In this document: positions 52,503 to 61,333 of the stretch, piece after piece
Layout of the letters: each line of letters starts with the position of its first letter
Position numbering within the stretch: position 1 is the stretch's first letter
NCBI GenBank assembly: GCA_019115125.1
Contig: DXEG01000045.1
Coordinates: 1 to 64,000 of the forward strand
DNA: 64,000 nucleotides
Source: Candidatus Blautia faecipullorum
GTDB lineage: Bacteria; Bacillota; Clostridia; Lachnospirales; Lachnospiraceae
Direction of reading: 5' to 3'
Notes under the pieces: generated by a model
Seen by the model: the letters and a program-made list of their open reading frames with translations, nothing else
What the model was told of the DNA's origin: nothing
Database searches by the model: none
Translations under genes and position numbers: made by a program

Positions 52503-53711
52503 ATGGACAAAAGAAGGAAATACCGAAGGTTTTTATTGTGGTGTCTCTGTCTGGACCTGCTGGGAATGTGCTGGCTGGGATACCGCTATATAGACCGGAA
52601 GGTTCCCGATGAGATCCGTGTGTCGAAGGGCACGGAAGGCCAGGTGCAGGAGCTTCTGGATTCGCCTTTTCTGGCCTTCGACGAGGCGGTCACGGCTTCC
52701 GGCGGGGGCAGCTATCTGCTTCCCTGCCGCCTTCTGGGTTTTATTCCTTTTAAAGAGATCAAAGTGACGCCGGCGGACAGCTCGTCTGTGTTTGTAAGCG
52801 GTAATACGGTGGGGATTTATATGGAAACAGAGGGAGTGCTGATCATAGATACAGGAGCGATCCAGTCGGAGGACGGAAAAACTCAGGAACCGGCGAAGAA
52901 TATTGTAAAACCGGGGGATTATATCGTGGCCTTTAACCAGGAAAAGGTATCGAGCAAAAAAGAACTGATGGAGGATCTGGATCTTCTCGACGGAGGCGAC
53001 GTAACGCTGGATGTGATGCGGGACGGAGAGACGATTCCTGTATCGCTTACGCCTGTAAAGGATTCGGCGGGAGAGTATAAGCTTGGTATCTGGGTGCGGG
53101 ATAATACCCAGGGGATCGGAACGCTGACTTTTGTGGACGGGCAGGGAAATTACGGCGCTCTCGGACATGGGATCAGCGATGTGGATACCGGGGATCTTCT
53201 GAATATCAGCGCGGGAGCCCTGTATCAGGCGGAGATCCTGGGCATCCAGAAGGGAAGCAGCGGAAGCCCGGGCGAGCTTTCCGGCCTCATTCGATACGAG
53301 CCCGGCAGGATACTTGGCAGTATTACAGACAACAGTAAAAACGGCATCTACGGAAAGTTTTCTCAGGGAAGCGAAAATCTGTCTCTCAGAAAACTGGAGG
53401 TGGCCTACAAACAGGAACTGGAAACAGGCCCCGCCTCCATTCTCTGCTGTGTGGACGGAGAAGTGAAGGAATATGCGGCCGAGATCACAAGAATCGATAT
53501 GAATCATGAGGACACCAATAAAAGCTTTGTGATCCAGGTGACGGACCCTGAGCTTCTGAACCTGACAGGCGGAATCGTCCAGGGAATGAGCGGAAGTCCG
53601 GTGCTCCAGAACGGTAAATTCGCGGGAGCCGTCACCCATGTATTTGTTCAGGATTCTACAAGCGGCTACGGAATCTTCGCGGAAACCATGCTGGAAAATC
53701 TGACGAAATAA
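52503..53711 (+). CDS. spoIVB: SpoIVB peptidase
   Basis: Forespore-made serine protease that crosses into the intermembrane space and triggers pro-sigma-K processing in the mother cell. The 402-aa protein has an N-terminal membrane segment (residues 8-28), a PDZ domain (about 100-190) and an S55 peptidase domain. That domain carries GALGHGISDVDTG (catalytic His) and GIVQGMSGSPVLQNGKF (catalytic Ser). The start at 52503 follows AAAGGATG. It lies between recN and spo0A, as in Bacillus. Confidence 0.94.
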   Translation: MDKRRKYRRFLLWCLCLDLLGMCWLGYRYIDRKVPDEIRVSKGTEGQVQELLDSPFLAFDEAVTASGGGSYLLPCRLLGFIPFKEIKVTPADSSSVFVSGNTVGIYMETEGVLIIDTGAIQSEDGKTQEPAKNIVKPGDYIVAFNQEKVSSKKELMEDLDLLDGGDVTLDVMRDGETIPVSLTPVKDSAGEYKLGIWVRDNTQGIGTLTFVDGQGNYGALGHGISDVDTGDLLNISAGALYQAEILGIQKGSSGSPGELSGLIRYEPGRILGSITDNSKNGIYGKFSQGSENLSLRKLEVAYKQELETGPASILCCVDGEVKEYAAEITRIDMNHEDTNKSFVIQVTDPELLNLTGGIVQGMSGSPVLQNGKFAGAVTHVFVQDSTSGYGIFAETMLENLTK

Positions 53712-54170
53712 GGCGGGGCTTTTGTAAAAATCCGTCGCGCGGGATTTGTGGAATAAAAGCAGAAAAGCCTGGCTTTGCCGGAACAGAACAGGAGCGCTTC
53801 AAAACCGCTGTTTTCAAGAGGTTTGGGCGCGGCCTGTTTCTTTTGTCCGGAATAATTTGGAGGAAAATGGAAGATTATGCTGCGGCAAAATAAGAAAGAA
53901 CCGTGGAACAGCTCGAAAAACAGAGAAAAAAGAGAGAAAAAGATGTTTTAAAAGCTCGAAAGTCAACGAACGAAAATCCAGTATTTCGGCCACTTTCGGC
54001 TTGATTTCGCACCAGCCTTTCTTCTATAATATCCTTGATGTGCAAGAGCAGAATGAACGGGCCCGTTGTTTTGTACATAGCAGTCCGGGTGATACGAGGG
54101 GTGCCCTGGGACAGTGATCTGACAGAAATACAGAAGGTTCCAAGTTAGAAGTTAGGAGGAAACTGGCCTC
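53712..54170. other. intergenic region upstream of spo0A
   Basis: 459 bases without a convincing gene; a 123-codon frame here has no ribosome site and no protein-like composition. AGCTCGAAA occurs twice (about 53911 and 53951). The spo0A promoter at 54001-54030 lies in this stretch. No clear sigma-H promoter or Spo0A box was found. Confidence 0.5.
54001..54030 (+). promoter_or_regulatory. candidate spo0A promoter
   Basis: TTGATT (54001-54006), 18-base spacer, TATAAT (54025-54030), leaving a leader of about 135 nt. Confidence 0.5.
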
Positions 54171-54977
54171 ATGGAAAAATTAAATGTGGCGATTGCAGAT
54201 GATAATGAGAAAATGCTGGAGATACTTGGTCGCGTGATCGATGAAGATAAAGACCTGACATTAGTCGGTAAAGCACACAACGGAGAGGAAATTTGCAGTA
54301 TTATCAGAGAAAAAGAACCGGATGTGGTCATTCTCGATATTATAATGCCGAAAATGGACGGCCTGACAGTAATGGAGCAGTTCAGCCATGATTCCGCGGT
54401 GAAAAAAACGCCGTCCTTTATTGTTGTGTCTGCTGTGGGCCAGGAACGGATCACAGAAGACGCTTTCAATCTGGGAGCCGATTATTATATGCTTAAGCCT
54501 TTTGATAATCAGGTGCTTTTAAACAGGATCAAGCAGCTCAGGCGCTCAGGAGAGCGGCGGGTCAGAGAACCTGTGCGGCAGGCGGTGAAGGAGGAAGCGG
54601 CGGTATACGGCGCCCGCAATCTGGAAGCGGATGTGACCAATGTGATCCATGAGATCGGAGTTCCGGCTCATATTAAAGGATACCAGTATCTGAGAGACGC
54701 CATCATTTTGTCGGTAAATGATATGGAAATGCTCAATTCTATTACAAAGATACTGTATCCTACCATTGCCAAAAAGCATCAGACATCCCCGAGCAGAGTG
54801 GAGAGAGCCATCCGCCATGCCATCGAGGTGGCCTGGAGCAGGGGAAAAATGGACACTATCGACGCGCTTTTCGGATATACGGTCAGCACCGGTAAGGGAA
54901 AACCCACCAACTCTGAGTTTATTGCCCTGATCGCGGACAAGATACGGCTGGAATACAAAAATCACTCTTTCCAATAG
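54171..54977 (+). CDS. spo0A: sporulation master regulator Spo0A
   Basis: Response regulator that starts sporulation when phosphorylated. The 268-aa protein has a receiver domain (residues 1-125) with the phospho-acceptor Asp in [18 protein letters not shown] variable linker follows, then the Spo0A DNA-binding domain (about 150-268) with [17 protein letters not shown] as recognition region. GGAGGAAAC precedes the ATG. No sensor kinase gene lies nearby, as usual for Clostridia. Confidence 0.96.
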   Translation: MEKLNVAIADDNEKMLEILGRVIDEDKDLTLVGKAHNGEEICSIIREKEPDVVILDIIMPKMDGLTVMEQFSHDSAVKKTPSFIVVSAVGQERITEDAFNLGADYYMLKPFDNQVLLNRIKQLRRSGERRVREPVRQAVKEEAAVYGARNLEADVTNVIHEIGVPAHIKGYQYLRDAIILSVNDMEMLNSITKILYPTIAKKHQTSPSRVERAIRHAIEVAWSRGKMDTIDALFGYTVSTGKGKPTNSEFIALIADKIRLEYKNHSFQ

Positions 54978-55034
54978 GTTTGTTTTGGGTTATAATAAAC
55001 ACATGCAGAAGTTACCAAGGAGGGGTATTTACAG

Positions 55035-56480
55035 ATGAAAAGGATATTATTCGCAACCTCAGAGGCAGTACCGTTTATCAAAACCGGAGGATTGGCCGAT
55101 GTAGCGGGGGCACTTCCGAAATGCTTTGACAAGCGTTACTTTGATATTCGTGTCATTCTTCCGAAATATGCCTGCATGAAACAGGAATGGAAGGACAAAA
55201 TGCAGTATATCACACATTTTTACATGGATCTGGGATATAAAAACTGCTATGTCGGAATCATGCAGATGGAATATGACGGGATTCAGTTCTATTTTATTGA
55301 CAACGAATATTATTTCAGCGGTCCGAAACCATATGACGGAGGAACCTGGGATCTGGAGAAGTTTGCTTTCTTCTCCAAGGCCGTTCTGTCCGTGCTTCCG
55401 GTGATCGGCTTCCGCCCGGATATCATCCACTGCCACGACTGGCAGACGGGACTTGTTCCGGTGTATCTTCATGATACCTTCCAGCAGAATGATTTCTTCT
55501 GGAATATCAAGACGATCATGACCATTCATAACCTGAAATTCCAGGGCGTCTGGGATGTAAAAACGATCAAGGCGATCACAGGTCTTTCCGACTACTATTT
55601 CGCTCCGGACAAGCTGGAGGCATATAAAGACGCAAACTACCTGAAGGGAGGAATCGTTTTCGCGGACGCCGTGACTACGGTAAGCAATACTTACGCGGAG
55701 GAGATCAAGACTCCGTTTTACGGAGAGCGTCTTGAGGGACTGCTCCAGGCTCGTTCCAACAGTCTGAGAGGCATTGTGAACGGTATCGACTATGACGTGT
55801 TCAATCCGGAGACGGACCAGTATATCACAAAGACCTATAACGCGAAGACTTTCCGCAAGGAAAAGGTGAAAAATAAGATACAGCTTCAGAGAGATTTCGG
55901 CCTCAATGAGGATCCCAAGGCAATGCTGATCGGTATTGTATCCCGTCTGACGGACCAGAAGGGATTTGACCTGATCGCCTATATTATGGACGAGCTGTGC
56001 CAGGACGCGGTTCAGATCATTGTTCTGGGAACCGGCGACGAGCGCTATGAAAACATGTTCCGTCATTTTGACTGGAAATACCACGGCAAGGTTTCCGCTC
56101 AGATTTATTATGACGAACCGCTGTCTCACCGGATCTACGCGGCGTCCGACGCGTTTTTGATGCCTTCGCTCTTTGAGCCCTGCGGTCTGAGCCAGCTTAT
56201 GAGCCTGCGCTACGGCACGCTTCCCATCGTCCGCGAAACAGGCGGTCTGAAGGATACGGTAGAGCCCTACAATGAGTTTGAGGGAACGGGCACCGGATTC
56301 AGCTTCCGGAACTATAATGCTCACGAGATGCTGTCTACCATACGGAACGCGGAGCGCGTGTTCTATGACAATAAGCGGGAATGGAACAAGATGGTTGACC
56401 GCGCCATGGCGGCTGACTTCTCCTGGAATAATTCCGCAAGGCAGTATGAGGAAATGTACAACTGGCTCATCGGCGAGTGA
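55035..56480 (+). CDS. glgA: glycogen synthase
   Basis: Extends alpha-1,4-glucan from ADP-glucose. The 481-aa GT5 enzyme has the ADP-glucose binding motif KTGGLADVAGALPK (residues 17-30), CHDWQTGLVPVYL, and the C-terminal PSLFEPCGLSQLMSLRYGTL. The start follows AAGGAGGGG, with TATAAT about 40 bases upstream. No other glg genes are in the window; storage glycogen is often linked to sporulation in Clostridia. Confidence 0.95.
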   Translation: MKRILFATSEAVPFIKTGGLADVAGALPKCFDKRYFDIRVILPKYACMKQEWKDKMQYITHFYMDLGYKNCYVGIMQMEYDGIQFYFIDNEYYFSGPKPYDGGTWDLEKFAFFSKAVLSVLPVIGFRPDIIHCHDWQTGLVPVYLHDTFQQNDFFWNIKTIMTIHNLKFQGVWDVKTIKAITGLSDYYFAPDKLEAYKDANYLKGGIVFADAVTTVSNTYAEEIKTPFYGERLEGLLQARSNSLRGIVNGIDYDVFNPETDQYITKTYNAKTFRKEKVKNKIQLQRDFGLNEDPKAMLIGIVSRLTDQKGFDLIAYIMDELCQDAVQIIVLGTGDERYENMFRHFDWKYHGKVSAQIYYDEPLSHRIYAASDAFLMPSLFEPCGLSQLMSLRYGTLPIVRETGGLKDTVEPYNEFEGTGTGFSFRNYNAHEMLSTIRNAERVFYDNKREWNKMVDRAMAADFSWNNSARQYEEMYNWLIGE

Positions 56481-56500
56481 ATAGAATCGTGAGTTTTTGG

Positions 56501-56537
56501 GATACTATCTACCATAAAACGATGAGGAGGTAGTATC
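56501..56537 (+). promoter_or_regulatory. hairpin that covers a ribosome binding site
   Basis: GATACTATCT (56501-56510) pairs with AGGTAGTATC (56528-56537), mostly by Watson-Crick pairs with one T-G. The paired right arm includes part of the AGGAGGT site (56525-56531) of the gene at 56538. Confidence 0.5.
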
Positions 56538-56723
56538 ATGACAGAAATTTCAGAATTGGATTTACAGAATCTGCGTCATCTGATCGGAGGTTTTGATACC
56601 ACGCACTGTAAAATGCAGGATTATGCTGAAAAGGCACAGGATATGGAAGTGAAACAGTTTTTCCAGAAATCCGCCCAGTCCGCGCAGCAGACAAAGCAGC
56701 AGCTTATGCAGTTCTTACAGTAG
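56538..56723 (+). CDS. small helical protein, probably coat-associated
   Basis: A 61-aa helical protein beginning MTEISELDLQNLRHLIGGFD and rich in Gln and Lys. It shares a style with the CotF family and is followed 12 bases later by a CotF-like gene, so a spore-coat role is plausible but unproven. The strong AGGAGGT site can be hidden in a hairpin. Confidence 0.75.
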   Translation: MTEISELDLQNLRHLIGGFDTTHCKMQDYAEKAQDMEVKQFFQKSAQSAQQTKQQLMQFLQ

Positions 56724-56735
56724 GAGGTATTGAAA

Positions 56736-56984
56736 ATGAATGAAAAGACAATGGTAGCAGATACACTGGCAGGAATTAACGGAGAGCTCGTACGCTACGG
56801 CGAGATGATTCCTCAGACCGAAAACCCACAGTTAAAGCAGACGCTGAAACAGATCCGCAATCAGTGCGAGATGTCTCAGGAAGAGATTTACAACATCGCG
56901 CGGGCGAAGGGCTATTATGTTCCCGCCGCGAAGGCCACCCGGGAAGAGGTGGAGCATGTGCGCTCCGTATTATCCCAGGGCTGA
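56736..56984 (+). CDS. CotF-like spore coat protein
   Basis: An 82-aa protein resembling the Coat_F family. It is helical, with NPQLKQTLKQIRNQCEMSQE, then EIYNIARAKGYYVPAAKAT. The ATG at 56736 is 8 bases after AGGAGG; a TTG at 56730 is too close to the site. It forms a two-gene unit with the preceding small gene. Confidence 0.78.
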   Translation: MNEKTMVADTLAGINGELVRYGEMIPQTENPQLKQTLKQIRNQCEMSQEEIYNIARAKGYYVPAAKATREEVEHVRSVLSQG

Positions 56985-57002
56985 TAAAGAAATTATTTGA
57001 AC

Positions 57003-57057
57003 AGAGCTTCTGTGCGGAAATTTCTATGACGGGAATTTCCGTGCGGGGGCTCTTTAT
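57003..57057 (+). terminator. terminator of the small coat gene pair
   Basis: CGGAAATT pairs with AATTTCCG and outer GAGC with GCTC, followed by TTTATT. Confidence 0.55.
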
Positions 57058-57094
57058 TATCAGCGGAAGATATTTTTGGTGAGTTTACACAAAA

Positions 57095-57115
57095 TTGATT
57101 AATAATTTTAATCAA
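57095..57115. promoter_or_regulatory. palindromic operator-like site before the sulfosugar operon
   Basis: TTGATTA, 7-base spacer, TAATCAA, centred 45 bases upstream of the -35 box. A related half site TTAATCAA recurs at 57271-57278, next to the ribosome site of the first gene. It is likely bound by a regulator not encoded in the window. Confidence 0.5.
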
Positions 57116-57149
57116 AATAGACGAAAATAAAATTTATGTAAAAAAGCTA

Positions 57150-57178
57150 TTGATTGGTGGTTGCTAAGAGGATATAAT
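57150..57178 (+). promoter_or_regulatory. promoter of the sulfosugar operon
   Basis: TTGATT (57150-57155), 17-base spacer, TATAAT (57173-57178). Confidence 0.65.
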
Positions 57179-57187
57179 GCATATAAA

Positions 57188-57242
57188 GATCACCGGTAAG
57201 GCACTTGTAATTAAGCAAATATAACAATATATGCCGGTGATC
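57188..57242 (+). promoter_or_regulatory. 5' leader hairpin of the sulfosugar operon
   Basis: GATCACCGG (57188-57196) pairs perfectly with CCGGTGATC (57234-57242). The left arm begins near the predicted transcription start, so the stem would sit at the very 5' end of the mRNA; a T-rich stretch follows. Confidence 0.5.
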
Positions 57243-57293
57243 AAATTTTAAAACTTATTAATTAAAAGATTTAATCAAAAGGAGGAACGAGAG

Positions 57294-57980
57294 ATGAAGT
57301 ATTTTCTGGACAGCGCAAAGATTGAGGAGATCAAAGAGGCTTACCACACATTCGGGATTGACGGGGTGACCACGAATCCGAGACATATCATGGTCAGCGG
57401 AAAGCCGTTTCTTACGGTGATCAAGGAACTGGCTGACTGGGTAAAGGAAGAAGGGATCGAAGGTTATGACAAGTTTCCAATTTCAGTGGAGATCAATCCG
57501 CACCTTGACGACGCTGACATGATGTATGAAGAGGGTAAGAAGATTGCCGCGATGAGCAGCAACTTCGTGATAAAGATCCCGTCTACATACGCAGGGATCC
57601 AGGCAGCGCGCAGGCTTGAGGCAGACGGCGTACGCACCAACGTAACTCTGGTATTCTCCCCGGCGCAGGCGATCCTTCCGGCGAAGAATGGCTCACTTTT
57701 CGTATCCCCCTTTATCGGATGGAAAGAGGCTAACGGAGAGGACTGCCGGGAGTATATCAGAAATATCGTAAAGATTTATGAGAATTACGGGTTCAAGGGC
57801 AAGACCCAGATCATCTGCGCGGCCATTAGGACGCCGAAGCAGATCGCTGACTGCGCTGAGGCCGGGGCTGACATTGTGACAACAGGACTTGCGGTATATC
57901 AGGACAGCATCAAACATGCGTATACGAACCAGGGACTGGATACATTCAGGAATGCATGGGACAATACAGCGGCAGAGTAG
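57294..57980 (+). CDS. sftT: transaldolase, probable 6-deoxy-6-sulfofructose transaldolase
   Basis: The 228-aa TIM-barrel protein belongs to the transaldolase/fructose-6-phosphate aldolase family. It starts MKYFLDSAKIEEIKEAYHTF and has the Schiff-base Lys in SNFVIKIPSTYAG (about residue 91). In the sulfo-TAL pathway the homologous enzyme splits sulfofructose into 3-sulfolactaldehyde and a C3 unit moved to an acceptor. The assignment to sulfofructose rests on the operon, chiefly the YihQ-like GH31 enzyme. AGGAGG precedes the ATG. It is first behind the operator-like sites. Confidence 0.85.
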   Translation: MKYFLDSAKIEEIKEAYHTFGIDGVTTNPRHIMVSGKPFLTVIKELADWVKEEGIEGYDKFPISVEINPHLDDADMMYEEGKKIAAMSSNFVIKIPSTYAGIQAARRLEADGVRTNVTLVFSPAQAILPAKNGSLFVSPFIGWKEANGEDCREYIRNIVKIYENYGFKGKTQIICAAIRTPKQIADCAEAGADIVTTGLAVYQDSIKHAYTNQGLDTFRNAWDNTAAE

Positions 57981-58063
57981 TAAGCGGCTGACGCAATATA
58001 CAGATTATTTTAAATAGGACGTCAGGCCTTTGCCGGCCTGACATGGTCTGGGGGTTAAACGAT

Positions 58064-59509
58064 ATGGCAAAAATTAAAGTAAAAGAAAACGCAGCGCCGT
58101 TTGGCTGGAAGGATAAAATTGGATACGCTCTGGGAGATTTCGGATGTAATCTGTCCTTTGTTATGCAGAGCTCATTTTTTATGGTATATTATGTGACCTG
58201 TCTGGGAATTAATCCCGCGCATTTTGGTCTTCTGATCTTGCTGACGAAAATATGGGATGGAATCAATGATCCGCTGATCGGTTCGCTGACGGATAAGATC
58301 CGGCCAAAAGAAGGAAAGGATAAATTTAAACCATGGCTGTTTTACGGCAGTATTCTTCTGAGCATTGTGACGATGTTCATGTTTATGCCGATCCACAACG
58401 CGTCTTACGGAGTACGGATGATAGTATGTGTTCTATCCTATGTGATGTGGGATATGTGTTATACGATCGTCAACGTACCTTACGGCAGTATGGCTTCCGT
58501 TATGACGACCGATGATCTGGAGCGGGCAGATTTATCCAAGTACCGTTCCCTGGGAAGCCTTTTGGGAAATGTTCCAGCAGGCGTGATTCTCCCGCTGTTC
58601 CTTTATGACAGCGTTACAGGCGATCCTTTAAGCAATCGTTTTCTGTGGACTGCTGTGATCATCGGTATTTTCAGCTGGGTCTGCCTGCAGGGTACCATCC
58701 GCCTGTGTACTGAGCGAGTGGTTCATGTTCCTGAGGCGGGGGATGACAAGCAGGAGAAACCTCACTTTTTCAGAACCTTTATCAACTGTATGCAGAGTCG
58801 TCCAATGATCGGCCTTATCATCGCCAGCGTAGCGCTTTTAATGTTCATGCAGTCCAATAACTCAACGAATCAGTATGTGTTCATGCTTTATTATGGGGAT
58901 ACGAATTGGATCAGCGTGACTATGCTGCTCTCCTATGCGGCGCAGATTCTGACTATGATTTTTATTCGCCCATTGTTAAAGCGAATTGACCGCAAGGTGC
59001 TTTGCTCTGTACCGTTTATCGCGATCATTGCCATCACGGTGTTTATGATCATGAATCCTATGACGAATCCCATAAGCTGGGTTATCTGCCAGTTTGCCAT
59101 CGGAATCCTGCAGGGCTCCTTCGTAATGCTGGTGTGGGCTTTGATTTCCGACTGTATTGACTACATGGAAGCCACTACCGGACGCAGGGAAGAAGGATCG
59201 GTTTACTCCTGCGTGACACTGTTCCGCAAGATCGGATCCGGAGTAGGTTCTGCCCTCCTGGGAGTCGCCCTTGGCATGACCGGATATGACCAGAATCTGG
59301 ATGTGGCCCAGCAGGCAGCCAATGTTGGAATGAACGTAAAGAACCTTGCCGCCGGATATCTCCTGGTGGGAGCAGTGCTGATCTTCATATCCATGGGATT
59401 GATCTATAACTTAAACAACAAGAAGATGGAAGAAGTGGAGAAGAAGCTGGGACGTCAGGACCGTCAGGAGAAGCTGGCAAAGGCCTTGGAAGGCGGAATG
59501 GACGACTGA
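58064..59509 (+). CDS. GPH-family cation:sugar symporter
   Basis: The 481-aa protein has twelve predicted membrane segments. It resembles melibiose carriers, with FGWKDKIGYALGDFGCNLSF at the N terminus and DGINDPLIGSLTDKIRPKEG as the first cytosolic loop signature. In E. coli, GPH-type YihO is proposed to import sulfoquinovose, so import of sulfoquinovose or its glycosides is likely. The start at 58064 was preferred over 58043 because of spacing from GGGGG. Confidence 0.88.
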   Translation: MAKIKVKENAAPFGWKDKIGYALGDFGCNLSFVMQSSFFMVYYVTCLGINPAHFGLLILLTKIWDGINDPLIGSLTDKIRPKEGKDKFKPWLFYGSILLSIVTMFMFMPIHNASYGVRMIVCVLSYVMWDMCYTIVNVPYGSMASVMTTDDLERADLSKYRSLGSLLGNVPAGVILPLFLYDSVTGDPLSNRFLWTAVIIGIFSWVCLQGTIRLCTERVVHVPEAGDDKQEKPHFFRTFINCMQSRPMIGLIIASVALLMFMQSNNSTNQYVFMLYYGDTNWISVTMLLSYAAQILTMIFIRPLLKRIDRKVLCSVPFIAIIAITVFMIMNPMTNPISWVICQFAIGILQGSFVMLVWALISDCIDYMEATTGRREEGSVYSCVTLFRKIGSGVGSALLGVALGMTGYDQNLDVAQQAANVGMNVKNLAAGYLLVGAVLIFISMGLIYNLNNKKMEEVEKKLGRQDRQEKLAKALEGGMDD

Positions 59510-59580
59510 GATTTATGCAGGAATGTATGGATCGGACCGTCAGAAGATTGTTTTAAATAATAAGAAAGAAGGCAGAAGAA

Positions 59581-60444
59581 ATGAAAATAGGTTTTATTGG
59601 ACTTGGGATCATGGGAGAATCCATGAGCGAAAATATTATCAAAAAGCATGACGATAAAGTTTACGTATTTGACTTTGTAAAAGAAAAGGTAGAACTGCTG
59701 GAGAAAAAAGGCGGGATCGGCTGTGAAAGTTCACTGGAGCTGGCAGGGCTGGCGGATGTGATCATCTCCATGGTTCCGAAGTCAGAGCACTCCATGTCCG
59801 TTTATAAGGAGATCCTTCCGGCTTTGAATGAGAGCAAGCTCTGTATCGACATGAGCACCATCGACCCGTCGGTGTCTGTGGAGATCTCCGAGATGGTCAA
59901 GAAAACCGGAGCGCAGTTTGTGGACGCCCCTGTCGTAAAGTCAAAACCGGCGGCTATTGCAGGAAAGCTGGGGATCTACATGGGAGGAGACGAAGAGGCA
60001 TGTAAAAAGGCGGAGCCAATCCTGGCGTATATGGGAGAAAATATTATCCGCATGGGCGGCAACGGAAAAGGCCTTGTCATGAAGATCTGCCATAATGCCC
60101 TTGTATCTCAGATCCAGAACGGCGTGAACGAGACGCTTACATTGGCGCAGAAATACGGGATCGGCATTGACAGCTACACCACGGCGATCTCCTACGGCGG
60201 AGGCCAGAACTTCTACCTTGATTCCAAGGCAGCGCCGATCAAGAATGAGGACTATACGACGGCATTCTCTGTCGAGAACATGTACAAGGACGTAAATATC
60301 TGCATGAACATGGCGAAGGAGCAGGGAATAAATCTTGCGGGAGAAGCGGCTGCAAAGGCAGTTTACGACAAGGCCATGGAGTGCGGATACGGCAAAGAAG
60401 ATTTCTGCGCGACGATCAAAGCCGTCCGGGAGATGCAGAAATAG
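59581..60444 (+). CDS. beta-hydroxyacid dehydrogenase family reductase, probable sulfolactaldehyde reductase
   Basis: The 287-aa enzyme has an N-terminal Rossmann motif GFIGLGIMGESMSENI, the family substrate motif FVDAPVVKSKPAAIAGKL and the catalytic Lys in GNGKGLVMKICHNALVSQI. It belongs to the same family as E. coli YihU, which reduces 3-sulfolactaldehyde to dihydroxypropanesulfonate (DHPS). In an anaerobe this step would reoxidise NADH. The substrate assignment depends on the operon. Confidence 0.85.
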   Translation: MKIGFIGLGIMGESMSENIIKKHDDKVYVFDFVKEKVELLEKKGGIGCESSLELAGLADVIISMVPKSEHSMSVYKEILPALNESKLCIDMSTIDPSVSVEISEMVKKTGAQFVDAPVVKSKPAAIAGKLGIYMGGDEEACKKAEPILAYMGENIIRMGGNGKGLVMKICHNALVSQIQNGVNETLTLAQKYGIGIDSYTTAISYGGGQNFYLDSKAAPIKNEDYTTAFSVENMYKDVNICMNMAKEQGINLAGEAAAKAVYDKAMECGYGKEDFCATIKAVREMQK

Positions 60445-60486
60445 AAGCGTCTCAAAAGGAACTGGAACGAATAAGGATGTGGAAAT

Positions 60487-61152
60487 ATGCTGAAAAGATT
60501 AAATCAGAAAAACGACGTTGTGATCCACAGTGTCAGGGAAGCATGTTTTAAAAGCTATGGACGGGTGGTTGAAGGGTATGATTTCTCGGAGCTGGCGGCC
60601 TACATGGAAGAAAAAACAGAGATCCCGGCGGAAGGAAATGTATATACGCCCTCTGTCCCTGAGATGGAGCAGACCGAAGCGGCTGAGAAACTCCAGGCAG
60701 TGATGTACGGGGGAATGCCCATCGAGATCGGTTACTGCAACGGGCGGAATACAACGTATAACGGATTTGAGTACCACAAAGGAAGCGAGATCAACATTGC
60801 GGTGACGGATTTTATGCTTGTGCTCGGACATACATGGGATATCAAGGAGAATACCTACAAAGTGGAGGATGCCGAGGTATTCTATGTGGAGAAGGGGACG
60901 GCCATTGAGATGTACCAGACGACTCTGCATTTGTCTCCCTGCCGTGTATGCGATGAGGGCTTTAAGGACATTGTCGTTCTCCCGAAGGGCACCAATACTC
61001 CTCTGGAGCGCAGGGAAGAATGCGACGAGGGGGAAGGCAGGCTCCTGCTCCAGAAGAACAAATGGGTACTGGCACATCCCCAGAGAGAGCCGCTGATCCG
61101 CCAGGGGGCGCACCCGGGAGTGATCGGCGAGAACAAAGAACTGTATTATTAA
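60487..61152 (+). CDS. sftI: DUF4867 family protein, probable sulfoquinovose isomerase
   Basis: The 221-aa protein resembles DUF4867. It has a cupin-like beta-rich body (EINIAVTDFMLVLGHTWDIK, FYVEKGTAIEMYQTTLHLSP, FKDIVVLPKGTNTPL) with candidate metal-binding His residues. In Firmicutes sulfo-TAL clusters a protein of this kind is, to my knowledge, the isomerase that turns sulfoquinovose into sulfofructose. The name is given on that basis and on position. Confidence 0.78.
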   Translation: MLKRLNQKNDVVIHSVREACFKSYGRVVEGYDFSELAAYMEEKTEIPAEGNVYTPSVPEMEQTEAAEKLQAVMYGGMPIEIGYCNGRNTTYNGFEYHKGSEINIAVTDFMLVLGHTWDIKENTYKVEDAEVFYVEKGTAIEMYQTTLHLSPCRVCDEGFKDIVVLPKGTNTPLERREECDEGEGRLLLQKNKWVLAHPQREPLIRQGAHPGVIGENKELYY

Positions 61153-61333
61153 AAAAATCCATACATTACCGGAGGCGAAATACTGGACATATTTGGCTGC
61201 TTCCGGCTTGTATGGAAATGAAAATAAAAATTTTCAAGGGTATTTTATCATATCGGGAATAAGGACGAAAGTGTCAGTTTGCACAAATATTCCTGGGGAG
61301 CGAAAGGAGATATTGTAAAGGAGGTATATCATT

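Noticed and set aside
53746-54117. 123-codon frame between spoIVB and spo0A
   Set aside because: No ribosome site, biased Lys/Arg composition, covers the likely spo0A promoter.
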